Shown here: piece by piece, positions 1 through 13,019 of the stretch | Layout of the letters: every line of letters begins with the position of its first letter | Position numbering within the stretch: position 1 is the first letter of the stretch | Assembly: GCA_038025085.1 (NCBI GenBank) | Contig: CM076154.1 | Location: 33,534,501 to 33,598,500 of the forward strand | Direction: 5' to 3' | Length of the DNA stretch: 64,000 bases | From: Tetragonia tetragonoides | Taxonomy: Eukaryota > Streptophyta > Magnoliopsida > Caryophyllales > Aizoaceae | The notes under the pieces: model-generated | The model's database searches: none | What the model saw: the letters and a program-made list of their open reading frames with translations, nothing else | Told to the model about the DNA's origin: nothing | Program-made: the position numbers and the translations under genes

Positions 1-470
1 TGGTACTCCCACAAAACCAAAGATACACTCACAAATACCTGCCGATGACCGATCCGAATACTCTGATTATCTTCACCCGAACAAACCGAATCAACCGTGA
101 ACTGGAACAAACCTCTTTGAAGAAATACTCAATTTCTCTCACACTTTGTTTGTCTCTCACTCACTTGGCTCTCCCTTCTTTCGTTTTGTTTGGGCTTCCT
201 TTTACTGCCAAACTCAATCACTCGGCCGTTGCAAAAACAAAAGGCTTGTCCCTTTTATATTCAATCATCAACCACTAAAGAAGACCAAAAGGCTAAGACC
301 TTTTGTTTCCCAATCATCAACTAAAGAAAACCAAAAGGCTTAAGCCTTTTTGTTTTCCCAACTTTTTAACTTCCTTCTTTTTCTTTTCTTTTTGTTCTAT
401 TTTATTTTCTTTACAAAACTAAAATAAAATAAAACACAACTAAATATTATTTGGTATTTGGGGCGTTACC
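1..470. other. Possible retroelement end or intergenic repeat
   Basis: No gene is supported. A unit of about 45 bases containing CCAAAAGGCT and a following CTTTTTGTTTTCCC-like stretch occurs twice in tandem (about 262-358). The segment ends near 461 with GGGGCGTTAC, which resembles the terminal inverted bases of many plant gypsy LTRs. Only one end is inside the window, so an LTR is an inference. The short open frames here have no recognisable domain. Confidence 0.2.
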
Positions 471-1080
471 TCAACAGTACAACACACGGTTTCTGGCAAC
501 TTGTTCCGATTTGGATGCTAACTCTGAAATTCAGAGGTTCTGCTATTTGTATGTGTTAGGCATTGGATGCATGATGATTCGATATTGGGAGGTTTGGAGT
601 TTTTGAGTAGGGAGAAGAGTGCAATGGGAAAGGAGTAGGAAATGTCTATTTGGCGTAGATGCCAATCATTTATGGATGTTGGAGTTCCATCAACTAGTTA
701 GTCACCTAAGGAATTTTCCATGTTTCCACAAAATCTTTAGTATGTCCAACATATAATTGGAAAGATGGTTTGGAAAGGCATGGTTAGACTCTTTTGCATT
801 GGCCTTGATTAAGTGGATTTTGATTTTATAAGGTCTGGATATGGTTTTACTTTCTGAAATCACACTGTTTCCCAATTCACATGTATGTTAACTTTAAATG
901 ACATAGGCGCTTCCTGTTCTAGAGAACCTTAGATCATGCATGTGTCATTGAAAACGGTTAGAGCTTCTTTAACTAGATCCTGTGGAATGAGGTACTCTCA
1001 AGTTATCATTTCAGGATTAGAGTGAGATTTTCATACAGCTAAGCTTCAGAAGGTTATGCGCTTTTATTAATTGCTCTAAC

Positions 1081-1236
1081 TTTTTTTTAATAACATGTCC
1101 AAGCTTTGCTTGACTAATCCCATAGGCCTTAAATTTAACGACCAGGAAAACCTTCAGTGGCCCTAAGGGAACTTGAACATGGGACCTCTGGAACAGATCT
1201 CTAAGGTCTTACCAACTGCGGCCTCAGGGTTAGGAC
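1081..1236 (-). repeat. tRNA-derived SINE, family A, copy 1
   Basis: Read on the minus strand this begins with a tRNA-like box A (GGCCGCAGTTGGTAAGACC), has a box-B-like GTTCAAGTTCC about 45 bases later, and ends in a poly-A run (the T-run at 1081-1088 on +). The internal words AGATCTGTTCCAGAGG, GGTTTTCCTGGTCGTTA and GGGATTAGTC recur in two other places in the window (about 6146-6291 and 46400-46535), which defines a family. The copy is old and I see no clear target duplication. Confidence 0.65.
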
Positions 1237-1492
1237 TTCTTTAACATTAAAAAAGAAAAGGGGAAAAAGAAAGAAAGAAGAGACCTTCAGGTTCATGATT
1301 CTTCTGAAAATTTGGTAGATAGAAGGGCAACAGTAGTTCGTCTTGTGGGTATATGTAAATCTAGAAACTTGTTATGCTGCACATCCTGAATATGTTCCTT
1401 CGGTTAAGTGTAAAGATATACATATCCCTCATGAGTTATAAGCAAGTACACCAGGGTGGATCAGATTAGTAAACGTCTTGATGTAACAAATA

Positions 1493-1668
1493 CTCCCTCT
1501 TTCCAGAATTAGTTGTCACTTATACTATTTTGGGATGTCCAGAAAAAATATTTACAAATCTAAACATAGTAATATTGTTTTTCCAAGGGAAGAGAAGAGT
1601 GCGGAGTATACAAGCTTAATCTTTAAGGGTATGACTTGGAATTGAGTACTATATCTTGATGGAGGGAG
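1493..1668. mobile_element. Stowaway-type MITE
   Basis: Terminal inverted repeats CTCCCTC and GAGGGAG are flanked by the dinucleotide TA on both sides (1491-1492 and 1669-1670). This is the hallmark of Stowaway (Tc1/mariner-derived) MITEs. It is about 176 bp long with no coding capacity. It sits about 540 bp upstream of the PPR start codon. Confidence 0.8.
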
Positions 1669-2205
1669 TATTGAAATTATTACATGTTGGGTAACTGGAA
1701 ATTTGAGAAAATTATCAGTGTGTTAGTGCTTGGTAAACCATTAGATTATATTTTCCTGAATGCTATTTAAAACTCGTGTTATCTTTGTATTTGATATATA
1801 TTTAATGTTGCTTCAGTTACAGGCTTCTCGAGTCCTTGAATTATACTGGAATCTGGATAGAGATACTCCAATTCTCAAAATGCAGAACCAAATGTGGCTG
1901 CTGCATGTATGATGGAAATAAGGTATGCTTGGGTCAAAACAAATGTGAATTGCAGTTGTTGATCCAGCTGTGAAGTCACATTTCCTTTTGGGGAGGGCCA
2001 TACAAACAATCGACTGACATGCTTTGTGGACACTTATTCAGGTTACTCAGCAAATTCAATTTCTGCAAGTGCATGTCTGTTGAATGGATATGGTACATTA
2101 CTTAACAGATTTAGTGCTTCACCATTCAGTGAGCAATTACGCGAGGTATTATCCATATTTGAACTGAAGAAAGATTGAAGGGCTAGAAGGAGGAGGATCA
2201 GGGCA

Positions 2206-3800
2206 ATGGACAAGCAGAAACTATTAGATTCATTGAAGCATTGTAAAACTTTTCTGCAGCTCCATCAACTTCATGCCCATACCATCACCACCGGTATACT
2301 GAATCAAAATCCCTGTTTTATCCTTCCAGACATCCTATGCACAATTACGCGCCTTGCTGCTGCTACCCGCATGGTTGCTTCTTCTTCTAGTTGCCATAAT
2401 GTGATGAACTATGCTGTATCAGTCTTCAACTACATTAGCTGGCCAACCACTTTCTGCTACAATACAATGATGCGAGCCCAGACCCTCTTATCCTCTCCTG
2501 CATCAACTCTCCTCCTCTTCACCCACATGCGCCGCCTCTCTGTTCCGCCTGACTTTTACACATATCCTTTTGCCATAAAGGCCTCTGGTCATCTCCGTTT
2601 ACCTTCAATTGCTGCTGCACTGCATTCCCAAACCTTGAAGTTGGCTTTATCTCTTACTTATTTGTATTCAACTCCATTCTTCATGTCTATGCTATATGTG
2701 ACTGCCTAAGCGACGCATGTCTGATCTTTGAAGAGAATGACCATAAAGATATTGTATCTCACAATGCATTGATTGACTGCTTTGTTAAGGCTGGAGACAC
2801 CAAAAGAGCGCATGAACTCTTTGATAAAATGGCTGTTCGTGATGCTACTTCATGGGGTACACTCATTGCTGGCTATGCCCAGATGAACCAGTACCAGGAG
2901 GCCATTTTCCTCTTCAATAGCATGCTCCACTCATCCTCTGGATTGTACCCAGACAACATTGCATTAGTCTCAGTTCTTTCTGCCTGTGCACAAATCGGGG
3001 ATCTGGAGCAAGGAAGAGCAGTCCATGAACACATCATCCAGAACAAGATCCGAGTAAATTCCTTCTTATCAACTGGCTTGGTGGACTTGTATGCAAAGTG
3101 TGGCTGCATTGAAACTTCCATACAGATATTTGAAACAAGTGTTGAGAAGAATTTGTTCACGTGGAATGCTATGTTAGTAGGACTTGCTGTTCACGGCCAT
3201 GGCAGAGAATGCTTGAATTACTTCTCCAGGATGATAAAGGACGGGGTTCAACCAGATGGAGTCAGCTTCTTAGGAGTCTTAGTTGGATGCAGCCATGCAG
3301 GTCTAGTTTGTGAAGCACGTAAACTTTTTAAAACAATGGAGTCTGTCTATGGGGTTCCTCGAGAGCTAAAGCACTATGGCTGCATGGCTGATTTGCTTGG
3401 ATGTGCTGGTCTGATCAGAGAAGCACTGGAGATGACTGAACAGATGCCAGTAAAGGGTGACATCTATGCTTGGGGAGGGTTGCTCGTTGGCTGCAGAAAA
3501 CATGGGCTGATTCAAATTGCAAAGGAAATAGCCAAGTATGTTCAGAACTCGAACCCTGAAGACGGTGGCGTTTACTCAGTAATGGTCAACATGTATGCTA
3601 GTTCAGGTATGTGGGATGATGTTGTCAAGACACGGAGTTTATTGAAGTCTAGAAAGATAAAGAAAATTGCTGGGTATAGTCTGATTAAATTGAATGGCAT
3701 TGCTCATGAGTTCATAGCTGGGGATGATTTTTTGCATCCACAAACCGATGATATATATATGGTTCTAAGTGGACTGGGAAATCATCAGTTTGAAGCTTGA
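2206..3800 (+). pseudogene. PLS-class PPR protein (E type), single frameshift
   Basis: PPR proteins of this class bind organellar RNA one base per repeat and usually direct C-to-U editing in mitochondria or plastids. The frame opens at the ATG at 2206 with the typical N-terminal words HCKTFLQLHQLHAHTITTG, then breaks near 2641-2650. Around TTGAAGTTGGCTTTATC the homologous reading moves to another frame, as if one G were missing, and then stays open to the stop at 3798-3800. Joined, it would be about 531 residues without introns, normal for the family. Visible motifs include SHNALIDCFVKAG, YAKCGCIETSIQIFE and WNAMLVGLAVHG, followed by E motifs (YSVMVNMYASSGMWDDV, then GYSLIKLNGIAHEF). No DYW domain follows. 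Everything after the break looks intact, so it is either a recent pseudogene or a base-calling error in an active gene. Confidence 0.8.
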
Positions 3801-4845
3801 CAATTACTATTTAGACTATGGACAGTATGGACAAATACAGTTTTATGACGCCTGAATGGTTTTTCTTTTCATCTAATTGGACTTAGATAATTGTTCAAAA
3901 ATTCGGGAATGTTCATGGTATTCTTGTGGATGACTTCCAAGTTTCATGCATCTATGTGAGATCTGAGACTTTGTTATGGAGGAGGTGACAATGAAATTGT
4001 CAGTATCCGAAGTTGTGGCAGAATCTTTGTCTGCATATACAGTTGACAGGGAAAAACAAAGTTTGGAGTGGCTAGCATGTATTGCTTGTTTTTTCTGGCA
4101 TCACTGGCTTCTTTACCATTGTGGCTTTCTTCTGTTGACTGAGCAAGAGTGGACACAAGCAAACATTTGTGCTGCTACTAATTTACACACGTTAAGAAGG
4201 ATGGTAATCTTCTAGCTTTGGACATCATCACGTGGTAACAACTAGCAGGTATCCTCTCAGCTGATTCATTCTTGTAACATATCATTCATAGTGGATTCAT
4301 TTCTAAATATAGGTACTAAGACTGACTCTTTTAGAGGAATATGGTGAGGGTATTTCAGTGATCTAGTTGGCACATTAATTTTAGCTAATAATATTGTCTT
4401 CTTATATTCGAACCATAACATGCATATCTGCCTCTAGTCACCTTCCTCCTCACCCCCTGCGATATCTTTAACATTTTAGCTTGCTTGGTGACTTTGCGAG
4501 GCGGTTAAAATTGATGAAATATAAGTAGGTCCCAATCTGAGTACCTTTGATTTGGTATGGCCAATTATTCAGCTCTGTAATTTATTGAGAATACGTAGAT
4601 AAGAATATGATAGAAAATATGAATAAAATCAACAACAAATATATTAACCATTTGATTTTTACCCCCCATATTGATGGTAAAGAGATCCAGTCTTCCTCCT
4701 TATCAAGAATAGCCATTGTCTACTCTATCAATTAGGATGACTGTAAGGCTTGGTTCGGTTGAACAATAAAATTTCCCTATTTTCACTCCATCAGGTACCA
4801 ATGCCCACCTTTAGCTAAATCTCTGATGTCTGACGTCCCTTATCT
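3801..4845. other. Intergenic region between convergent genes
   Basis: This holds the 3' flanks of the PPR gene (+) and the WSD1-like gene (-). No domain-bearing frame, hairpin terminator or repeat with clear ends was recognised. Confidence 0.5.
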
Positions 4846-7800
4846 TCACATACTTTGGGCGTCTTTATATAGAAGTTCAAAAGCATTCTCCATACATGAG
4901 TTGAACTTTACCGCGTCTATGAAGCCCTTTTCAACTCCTATGGCAATCCTCAATGTCCGCATATAGCTCAGAACTGTTATTGTTAGGCTCTGCAAGACCA
5001 TAAAACTGTAAGCGATAGGATCGGGAGGAGTAAAAAAGAAACCAAAACGAAAAGGAAAGAGAGAAAAAGAAGAATTTTGCCGCATGGAAAAGGGATACAG
5101 AACTAGATTCTTGCTTTATCAAATTGATTTTGGACTGGCTTTTACACACTGGAGAAGTTAAAGAGAGTGTGAAACAATATATTTGCATATGCAACTGTGT
5201 TATCTGTTAACTGAAACCAAGAAAAATAAAGCTGAGTGAATATTCAGTGTTCCTTTATTCCAGTTTAAATGTCATGTTTGTTTAGAGGCAGTGTTTTGAG
5301 AAATAGCTTTGGTTGCAGGATAGATGAGATTTGTATAAATATATTATGATAGACTCATGAGTGGAAAATACACAAGCAAAGTGGAATTCACAAAATATCA
5401 AGCAAGCTATTGCAGTGTAGGGAGTAATTGTAATATGCACAGTATAGGGAGATGAGATGATCATAATCTTATATACACTTGATGGGGCATAGAAAGGTTT
5501 GTTTTATTAGGTAGCAGTGACTTCTCTAATTTGGTTGGATATGTGAACTAAAAGGGAAAATGAAGGATGTAAAGGGAAAGATCACTTCTTTTCATGTATA
5601 TTGGAAAACAAGAAAGATACAGTACTGTGCAATGACTACTGAGTTTAATTACTTAAGTTCATAATGCAGGTGACTAGATAGGCTAGCCTCCAAAAGATAT
5701 TCTCCTCTCACTAATTTTTTTATTGACGAGGCGGACAAGCAGCAATAAAAAAGTTTACCATTCAGAAACTCCTCCCTTTTTCTGCTTACCTGAGGAACGC
5801 CAACCACCATGAAGTACAAGCCTTTGCATGGATGATTTGCCAAGGACATCTGTTCGACTGGACCAATCATGTTTGAGATTGTCATGCTTGATTTCTGCTG
5901 TGTACTGTGTATGTACTGAGCTGCTACCTGAAACACCATATGTCCACACTTACTTTGTGGTGCTAATTAACTTAACTTCAACAATTTATATTTCTTACTC
6001 CATTCTTTCCTTGGTAGAAGAAAACTAAAAGAAAAATACCCCCGCGGCCCAAAAGAAAAGAAAAAAAAAAAGAAAAAACTATAAAGAGAACACAACAGTA
6101 ATGGTAGTAAAATGTTATGTCATGTTTCATACACTTGTGTAATCTTGAGTGGGTAGCCAAACTGGTAAGACATCTGAGATCTATTCCAGAGGCCCCTAGT
6201 ATCAGCCCCTGGGTTTTCCTGATAGTTAACTTCAGGGCCCGTGGGACTAGTCGGGCAAAGCCTGGATATGTACCCACGTTATCTGAGAAAAGAATATGTC
6301 TTGCACACTTTTGTCTCCCTTCAGGAACTGAGGTGGTCAATTGGGGTTGTAATTGTACTTACTCTTAGCAGTTAGCACTTGTGGCTTTTCTGACTATAAT
6401 GTTCATAGCTAAAAGATCTTCTAACTGTCTGAACTCTGAACTTCTTATTTATTGTGAAGTTGTCGATGGCTGTCACGATTTGATTCAAGGGTCAATCTAA
6501 ACCAGCCTCTCTGTTTTCACGGTGTAAGACTGCGTACTCCCACCACCCTTACGGCCTTACCCCTTTTTATGGGTCCCTCTTTTGGTGCACTGGCGTAATT
6601 TTAGATGGTCTACTCTATTTTTATACTGTTGATGAGCAGCTTGTGTTTCTGTTACAGTTTTAGTTTGAAGTCCCTAATAACCTACAGGCTGTATGGGCTT
6701 CCATTTAGTAGATGTATGGTCAAATCCTGGATCGGAGGTTGCAACTCGTATCATAGTTAATTTTGTTAAGAAACAGTTGGTAGAGTCTATTCTCACATAG
6801 AAGTTAATTTATGACTGAACTTTTATAATCAATAGCAGAACTGCATGAAGTGTAATTGTAAAAGTCAGACTGAGACAAAGTAATGACCATTCACGTACCT
6901 CAGGACCTCTTAATTTCCTTAAGATCTCTAGGCTCTGACCAGTGAGATATACTGCGAGAGAGTTCCTCTTCCTCTTGATGATTTTCTGTGCTTCAGAGAC
7001 AAATTGAAGGGGTTTGGAAGATGTATTACTGAATAGTTCAGGGAGTGCTACATGCAAAAATGCAAACTGGTTTCCCCATTTTGTGTTGCTGTCAGCATTG
7101 ACCATTTCCTTTACTGACTTGCAACCACTGATGTTTCTAGTGTTGAGCAGCACCAATGCTGTAGAGTTTGTATTGCTGAGCTCCCCGCCAGTTTCTTGCA
7201 TGTATAGCCGAGTCCCCAAGAAGACGATGCCAGTAAGAATGTCATTGATTGTCTGCAGGAGTCAAGTGTCCATTACTATCAGGAATGAAGTCAGGAGGTA
7301 ATATCTTCATGACACTATTTCTGTACTATGCTTCCTTTTCGCAATTTCTTGTGTACAACCTAAACTATGGTCATATAGCCATTCTATATCCATGAATCAA
7401 CCCCCTTGGAATTGTGTGATTTCAGACCCATTCTTCATAAATTCATGTGAACAAATGCTTCCACAGCTACACCAATCCCAACTTCCCAGGATAGCCTTTT
7501 TATGCAGAGAATTCTGTGTCCATCATTTAGTGATCATCCAGATCATATTATACAATATATTACTACATGGTATGCGCTCCAATATAGAGGTTCTCAGTTC
7601 TGACCTACTCCCTTCACACCTACATTGCTGCCTTGCTGGTAATATAAGTTTAGTGAATATTATTTGTAATAAATAATAATTTTATGAGACTAACTATGTA
7701 AGTGTCAACATTATGAAAAGATGATCAAAGTGCGCGTCAAAAGTCAGATTGTCTGATGCACGCCATGCACCCATCGGGTGGGTGTTGCCGTGTTGGTCCA

Positions 7801-8972
7801 CAGCCCCGTGTGGACCTGGGTCTAGGCAATAATTTGTGCAGTCCAGGTCATTAAGTACTATCTTTTATATTTATCTTTTGATATTAACCTTTGGGCATGT
7901 CTGCTGGGACTTGAAACAAGAAACCACCAGGCAGGACCCGCAGACAGGTTCCCTTCCTATATTGGAAAGCGCTATGCATATTTATCTGTCAGGTAATTAC
8001 CTAATTAAGGGATTGAGTTGGTTAATCTGAGCATAAATATGATATAAATTAACAGAAAGGAAGCTCTCATGCAGTTCAAGGAGAACTTACCACTCCTAGC
8101 TTCGTTTTAATTTGTTTGATTTTGTCCAGTGACAATGCAACAGTAGAGATCATGACTGGGTGGAACTCCACAGCTCTATCTCCTGACCTGATTGGTGTCT
8201 TATCATCAGCGATGAAACTGCTCTTCAGAATGCTCCATCCGTAATCACGTACTGTATTACAAATTGCAAATAAAGCTCTCGGCACACAGCCAATAACTTC
8301 CATAGTAGTACTATTAGCCCTTGAGCTTGGCTGAAAGGAAGGGAAAGATAATGGAAGAGAAGGATTATCTGCTCGTTGCAGGCAGGAGAGTAGTGCTCCC
8401 ATCAGAGAGAACCCGTCTCCAAGTGCATGATGAAGCTTAAAGATGAGATGTCCAGCTGCCTTGCTTGTTGGATACTTTGTGATATGAATTTCCCATAACG
8501 GCCTGTCTTGTGGCAGTGAGTCTGCTGCTATTTTGGTTAGATATTTGTCGAAATACTCGTCAGATGATTTGATTGACAAGCTATCAGGGAAACTGGGAAC
8601 ATGGACATGATCTTTGAGGTTCACTTCCACACTTTTCCAGTTTTTTACACCTTTGTTATCAGATACCTGTGATTCAGCATGTCAAAAATGTCTCTGGTTG
8701 AGTGAAAGTTGCAGGTAGAAACAGACATATGCTTAGAGGCCAGAGTGAGGAGAGAAAGTTACCATAATGGATGAAAACCTTGGGTTGATGGGAAGGAAGA
8801 CATTTTGGAGTAGCTCCATTGTGCACGAGTCGTCGATGGGAACTTTAGATTCTAGGACTGCAAGGATGCTTAGTGACAATGTTTTACTGTTGAAATATTG
8901 CCCTGTAGGAGACACAGGTGCTTCTCCTGCATCTTGTTTGTACTTGGTTTTTATTTGCAACCCTGACCCCAT
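4846..8972 (-). CDS. WSD1-like wax ester synthase/diacylglycerol acyltransferase
   Basis: Members join fatty acyl-CoA to a fatty alcohol (wax ester) or diacylglycerol, usually at the ER for cuticular wax or storage lipid. Five exons can be placed: 8763-8972, 8091-8666, 6899-7252, 5790-5927 and 4846-4989. All four introns start GT, end AG and are phase 0. The product is 473 residues, the usual family length. The start is the ATG at 8970-8972 (MGSGLQIKTK); the open frame upstream has no further ATG. Motifs: catalytic HHALGDG (H149, H150), RPLWEIHI before it, TINDILTG near 263-270 at the start of exon 3, and SNMIGP at 398-403. No frameshift or internal stop is seen. Introns are 96, 838, 971 and 800 bp; intron 3 carries a SINE. 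Which WSD paralogue it matches cannot be said from the sequence alone. Confidence 0.93.
6146..6291 (+). repeat. tRNA-derived SINE, family A, copy 2 (WSD1-like intron 3)
   Basis: On + the box-A-like GGGTAGCCAAACTGGTAAGA is followed by GAGATCTATTCCAGAGG, GGTTTTCCTGATAGTTAA and GGGACTAGTCGGGCAAAGCC, then a short A-rich tail. This is the same order of words as the copies at 1081-1236 and 46400-46535. It lies antisense within intron 3 of the WSD1-like gene. Confidence 0.65.
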
Positions 8973-9884
8973 TTTTGTGGTTTTTTGATGTGATTTGAAC
9001 TCAAAGCTCAAATGAAGTAAGAAAAGGCTACAACTTCTATGAAGGAATGTTAAGTAAAGCTGGAAAAATTAAGACCACCTCATCCTTTTTGCCAATTTTT
9101 ATAGTGCTCTTGGGTTCCATTTAATGTTGTGGATTTGGGGGTTGGAACAATTCTGAACTATATATAACTATATAAGTGCAGATCTGAGGATGGAATGACC
9201 AATTATTTTATATTTTCCAATTTTTCTTGACCACTTTCTTTTTTTTGGTTACAAATTTTCTTGACCACTTTAAAGTTAACATTTAGCACTATCCTGCAAA
9301 TAAAGTTGTGATGGGAGCTACAATTTGCTAGCTTTTGTTGTAGCTTCGTCCAATGACAGAAGCTAATTTACTGTAAGATTGGGAAAATCCATTGCACATC
9401 GCATTATAGTTAAGTTGGTAGACATCATAAATCCATAAGATTATATAAAGTGTGTTCTTTTCTACTTAATTGAATTGAGTTATTAATGTATCGCAATAAA
9501 TATTCTCCAAAAGTTAATCATAAGTCAATATATTTGGAAAATCAACTTCAATAGGGATCATTTTATTCTAATTTGGTAAAGTTGCTAAACATTACCAATT
9601 ACAAGAGCATCAAGTGCTTTTAGTTGTTATCATTTTGTACATTTTCTTAGCCACTTAACCGCCATAAATTGCGCGCTTTTTTAGCTGAAGGGTATCTCTC
9701 AACCTCCATGTCCTCCATTATCTAGATCATACATTGGTCCATTGGGTGGTAGAAATATGACTCCTTAAATATATCACCAAAAATGAACTTAGCTACCTTC
9801 ATAAGCAAGACGAAGCACACAATGTGGAAACTAATTTTCCTTCGAAGTAAATATTAATTGACTAAAACTCAAATAAAGCAAGTT
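8973..9884. other. Promoter-side flank of the WSD1-like gene
   Basis: AT-rich non-coding sequence with 5' leader and promoter of the WSD1-like gene at its left end. No other gene or repeat with defined ends was seen. Confidence 0.4.
9158..9176 (-). promoter_or_regulatory. Possible TATA box of the WSD1-like gene
   Basis: On the minus strand TTATATAGTTATATATAG lies about 190-200 bases upstream of the start codon at 8972. A TATA element at this distance would allow a 5' UTR of roughly 150-170 bases. This rests on position and composition only. Confidence 0.35.
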
Positions 9885-10075
9885 TTTTTTTTTTTTTTTA
9901 AGGTAAGGAGGCCCGCTTCCAGGCTGGCCCATCTCGGATTTAAGGCCCAGGAGCTTAGAGAGCAGGCATTTGGGGGGAAGGGGGAATAAGGGGGAAGGGA
10001 TCCCAAATGCCCCTAGTAAGATTTGATCCTTGGTGGTGGGTAAGAAAACCAAGGATCAAACCACTAAAACAACCT
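9885..10075 (-). repeat. Probable retroposon (SINE-like) copy
   Basis: A T-run at about 9885-9899 marks the poly-A tail of an element read on the minus strand. The opposite end contains GGTTTGATCCTTGG, a box-B-like word. The body is GC-rich compared with its flanks, and the segment TTTGATCCTTGG also recurs inverted inside it (about 10021-10060). No clear target duplication was found. Confidence 0.4.
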
Positions 10076-12405
10076 ATGTTGGTTAAATAAAGTAAGTCTT
10101 ATACATGAGGCATGATACCTGTAAATAAAAAAGTGATATCACGGCACATAAAAGAGTGATACTTGTAGCCATTATCTCAAATCGTCTCATATGAGAATTT
10201 CTAATTACTTTTTGTAGCACCATTATGGATTCACACCTTATGGTTGACCAATGATCATTTTTTTATTCTTTAAAAATGAAAGTTTCATCCATAAAATTTG
10301 TTTTCTTAGACAAAAAGTCTTATAACTCGATCATCTGCTAATAACTGTCTCGGACGATTATGAGTTCTTCTCATCGGTGGACAGTGATGGGTTGACTTTA
10401 GTTGTCTACTTCTTCATCATTCTAAAACATACTTGTAATTATTATTCAGTTGCATCCTTTGGCAGTTTATCAGTAATGGTGAAATGATGATGATCATAAA
10501 TTTAATCAAATTTAATGCTTATCCTTATCATTTTCCTAGTGATCACAAATTCACAATCAATGCTAGGGACCAGGTGCATGCAGTTCGTTCGTTTTTCTTC
10601 TCTCCGCAGGTGTCTTAACATTAGGATAGTGTTTCTCTGATTCAAGAAAGAACTTGCATTTTAAAACTTGTTGAATGATTATGTAGTATATGATGTCCAA
10701 GGTGGCTTGTGTTCCATTATTAGTACAGGCTGTTATAAGACATTTGGCTGGGGCTATTAATCGAACTTTTGGTGTTGTAACCTGATAAAATTGGCTCAAA
10801 CCGATTGTCCTGATCGACTGACTTGACTTCAGATTCGGCGGATCCAAACAAATAAATCCGACCCAATTTTAATTAACCCCAAATATTTTATACTCATATA
10901 GATTTTAGGAAGCATAAATAAGCATATTGCTTGACATTAAACTCGAATATGGCCTGAGTCGAAAATTTCATGAACCGATTATGACCTAATCTAAATAGAC
11001 TCGGACCAGAATTGACCCGAACGACTTATTTACCAAATCTAGCACAAAGAACGAGAAATATAAATTGAAGTCGAGGGAGGATCAGAGGATACTTCTAATA
11101 ACCATTGTAGGATCTCTTAGACAATTGACAAGTACTAAACCACCAAAAGGGAGAGCTCATTAGCTTGTGGAGGATATGAGATTGGTTAAAAGAAAAACAT
11201 AAAAGAGAGAGCTTGCCTCAATTATGTCATCTATAGTTTGGCACTTTGGGAAATGGGGAGTAATTTTACCAAGGTAATAATCATTTTTTCCAAGATAAAT
11301 GACTCAAATAGAAAAACATTTACTTTGGAATGAGAGTTTATTGCCTTGGCAAAATCATGGTCGTTGGTAAATTTTGTGGGAGACAGGTGGACTAATAACC
11401 GATATAAATTAGTTTTCCTCTCTCCTAAACTTTAGGGAGAGAGTTGGGTCTTTGGTGTGTTGAACTAGTCAGATTTTCGAGAACAATATCTTTATTTACC
11501 TTAAAAATAGAGTAGTTTTGAAAATTTAAATAATTCTAAAAAAAGAGAAAAGAGGATTGTTCTCTAAGTCATCTAGAGGATTTGATTTGGTATTGAACAG
11601 TTTGACATGGGCCAAAACACACTACCTCTCCTACTTATTAATATTAACTGTCAGGGAGTTTGGATTGCGTTGAGTGGAGTTCTTCATATATCGGGATATA
11701 CTGGTGCGATTTAAGATCCAAATTGATCAATTGCTACCGCTTTAGAAACAGGTCAGTAGTCTGTGTATATTATTATTTGTCCTCTTATTATATATGTTAC
11801 CTACAATCTCAGTTTGTAAAACCTAATGTGTTTATGATCAAAATTAATTATAGCCCTTTGAATATACATGATCGAATTCATTCCATTTTGGTACATTTTA
11901 CTGATTTAGGTCAATATTAGAAAGGTGATCTTGAATTTTTTATTCAGATGCTTAAATTTCTTCCCACTTTGATGCCTTAAACTATTAATCTAACTTTGTC
12001 AACCTCACCGTTGATATGATGAAGGGGCGTAGTATGTATAACCAAGACGTATTTGTTTCGATGGTTATCCTCATATCTTTTATTTTTATGTCTCATATGT
12101 GAATCGGAGGCTTTTATATTTTCGTGTGGTTGATAAAAATATAGGAGATATGGAGGGTGGTAATAGTTGTGCCTAGCTCAACTAGTTGGGATGAAGTGGG
12201 TGCCTGATAGGGGTCTGGTCCAAGATAGACCGGCTAGATGGACTAAGTGGGCTTATTCTTCCTTAAACAAAAGGATGAGATTCCTTTATTTGAGATTTTA
12301 TAGATGTAAGGTTTTTATAATTTCACTTTGGTGTCATCATAGAGTTGGGGGTGTCAAGATTGTGTATTGGAGTTCAAACAATATGTCTTCAATTTTAAAA
12401 ATAAA
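10076..12405. other. Intergenic region, no gene seen
   Basis: Low-complexity AT-rich DNA. Words such as GACCCGAACG near 10,990-11,030 resemble the subterminal repeats of the hAT element at 13296-13836 and may be an old relic. A tRNA-like word GCCTAGCTCAACTAGTTGGG at about 12170-12190 could be the head of a decayed SINE. No coding frame is convincing. Confidence 0.4.
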
Positions 12406-12968
12406 CTAGTTATATTCTCCGTGCGATGCACGGTTTGTATGTTTATAACAACTAAAATATTTTCATTAGTACAAACTTGAAATAAATTTTTCGCCTATAG
12501 CACATATTGTGACGAAATTTCTAATATGTGGACCTCTCTCTTTCTATACTCATCAAAACAACTTTCTTTCTTTCCTATTTAATTCTAGTTATATGCCCCG
12601 CGTGATGCACGATTTTATATGAATATATTTAGTTCCAATAAAAATAATATTTGGTAATAATTTATTAGATGCATATGCCTAATAGAAGATAGATACACAC
12701 ATACTAATAATACTAATTGAAGATACATGCACCTATACTATGACATTAAGATAATAATTAAATAATACTAACAGAAGATACATGCACCTATACTATAACA
12801 TTAAGATAATAATTAAATTAAATAGTATTAATAGAAGATACATGCACCTGTACTAATTTGATGACATAATAATTAAATAGTTAATATTTGCTTAAGTGTC
12901 AAAGCCTACGTGTCAATATTTGCTTGTGTGTCAATCCTACGTGTCAATCAAGCAATGATGCACATTCA

Positions 12969-13019
<51 letters not shown>

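Larger units (their letters stand above)
472..2205. other. 5' flank of the PPR gene
   Basis: Apart from a SINE (1081-1236) and a Stowaway MITE (1493-1668) I see no gene here. The stretch next to the PPR start may be 5' untranslated sequence. I could not identify a convincing TATA box or transcription start. Confidence 0.4.
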
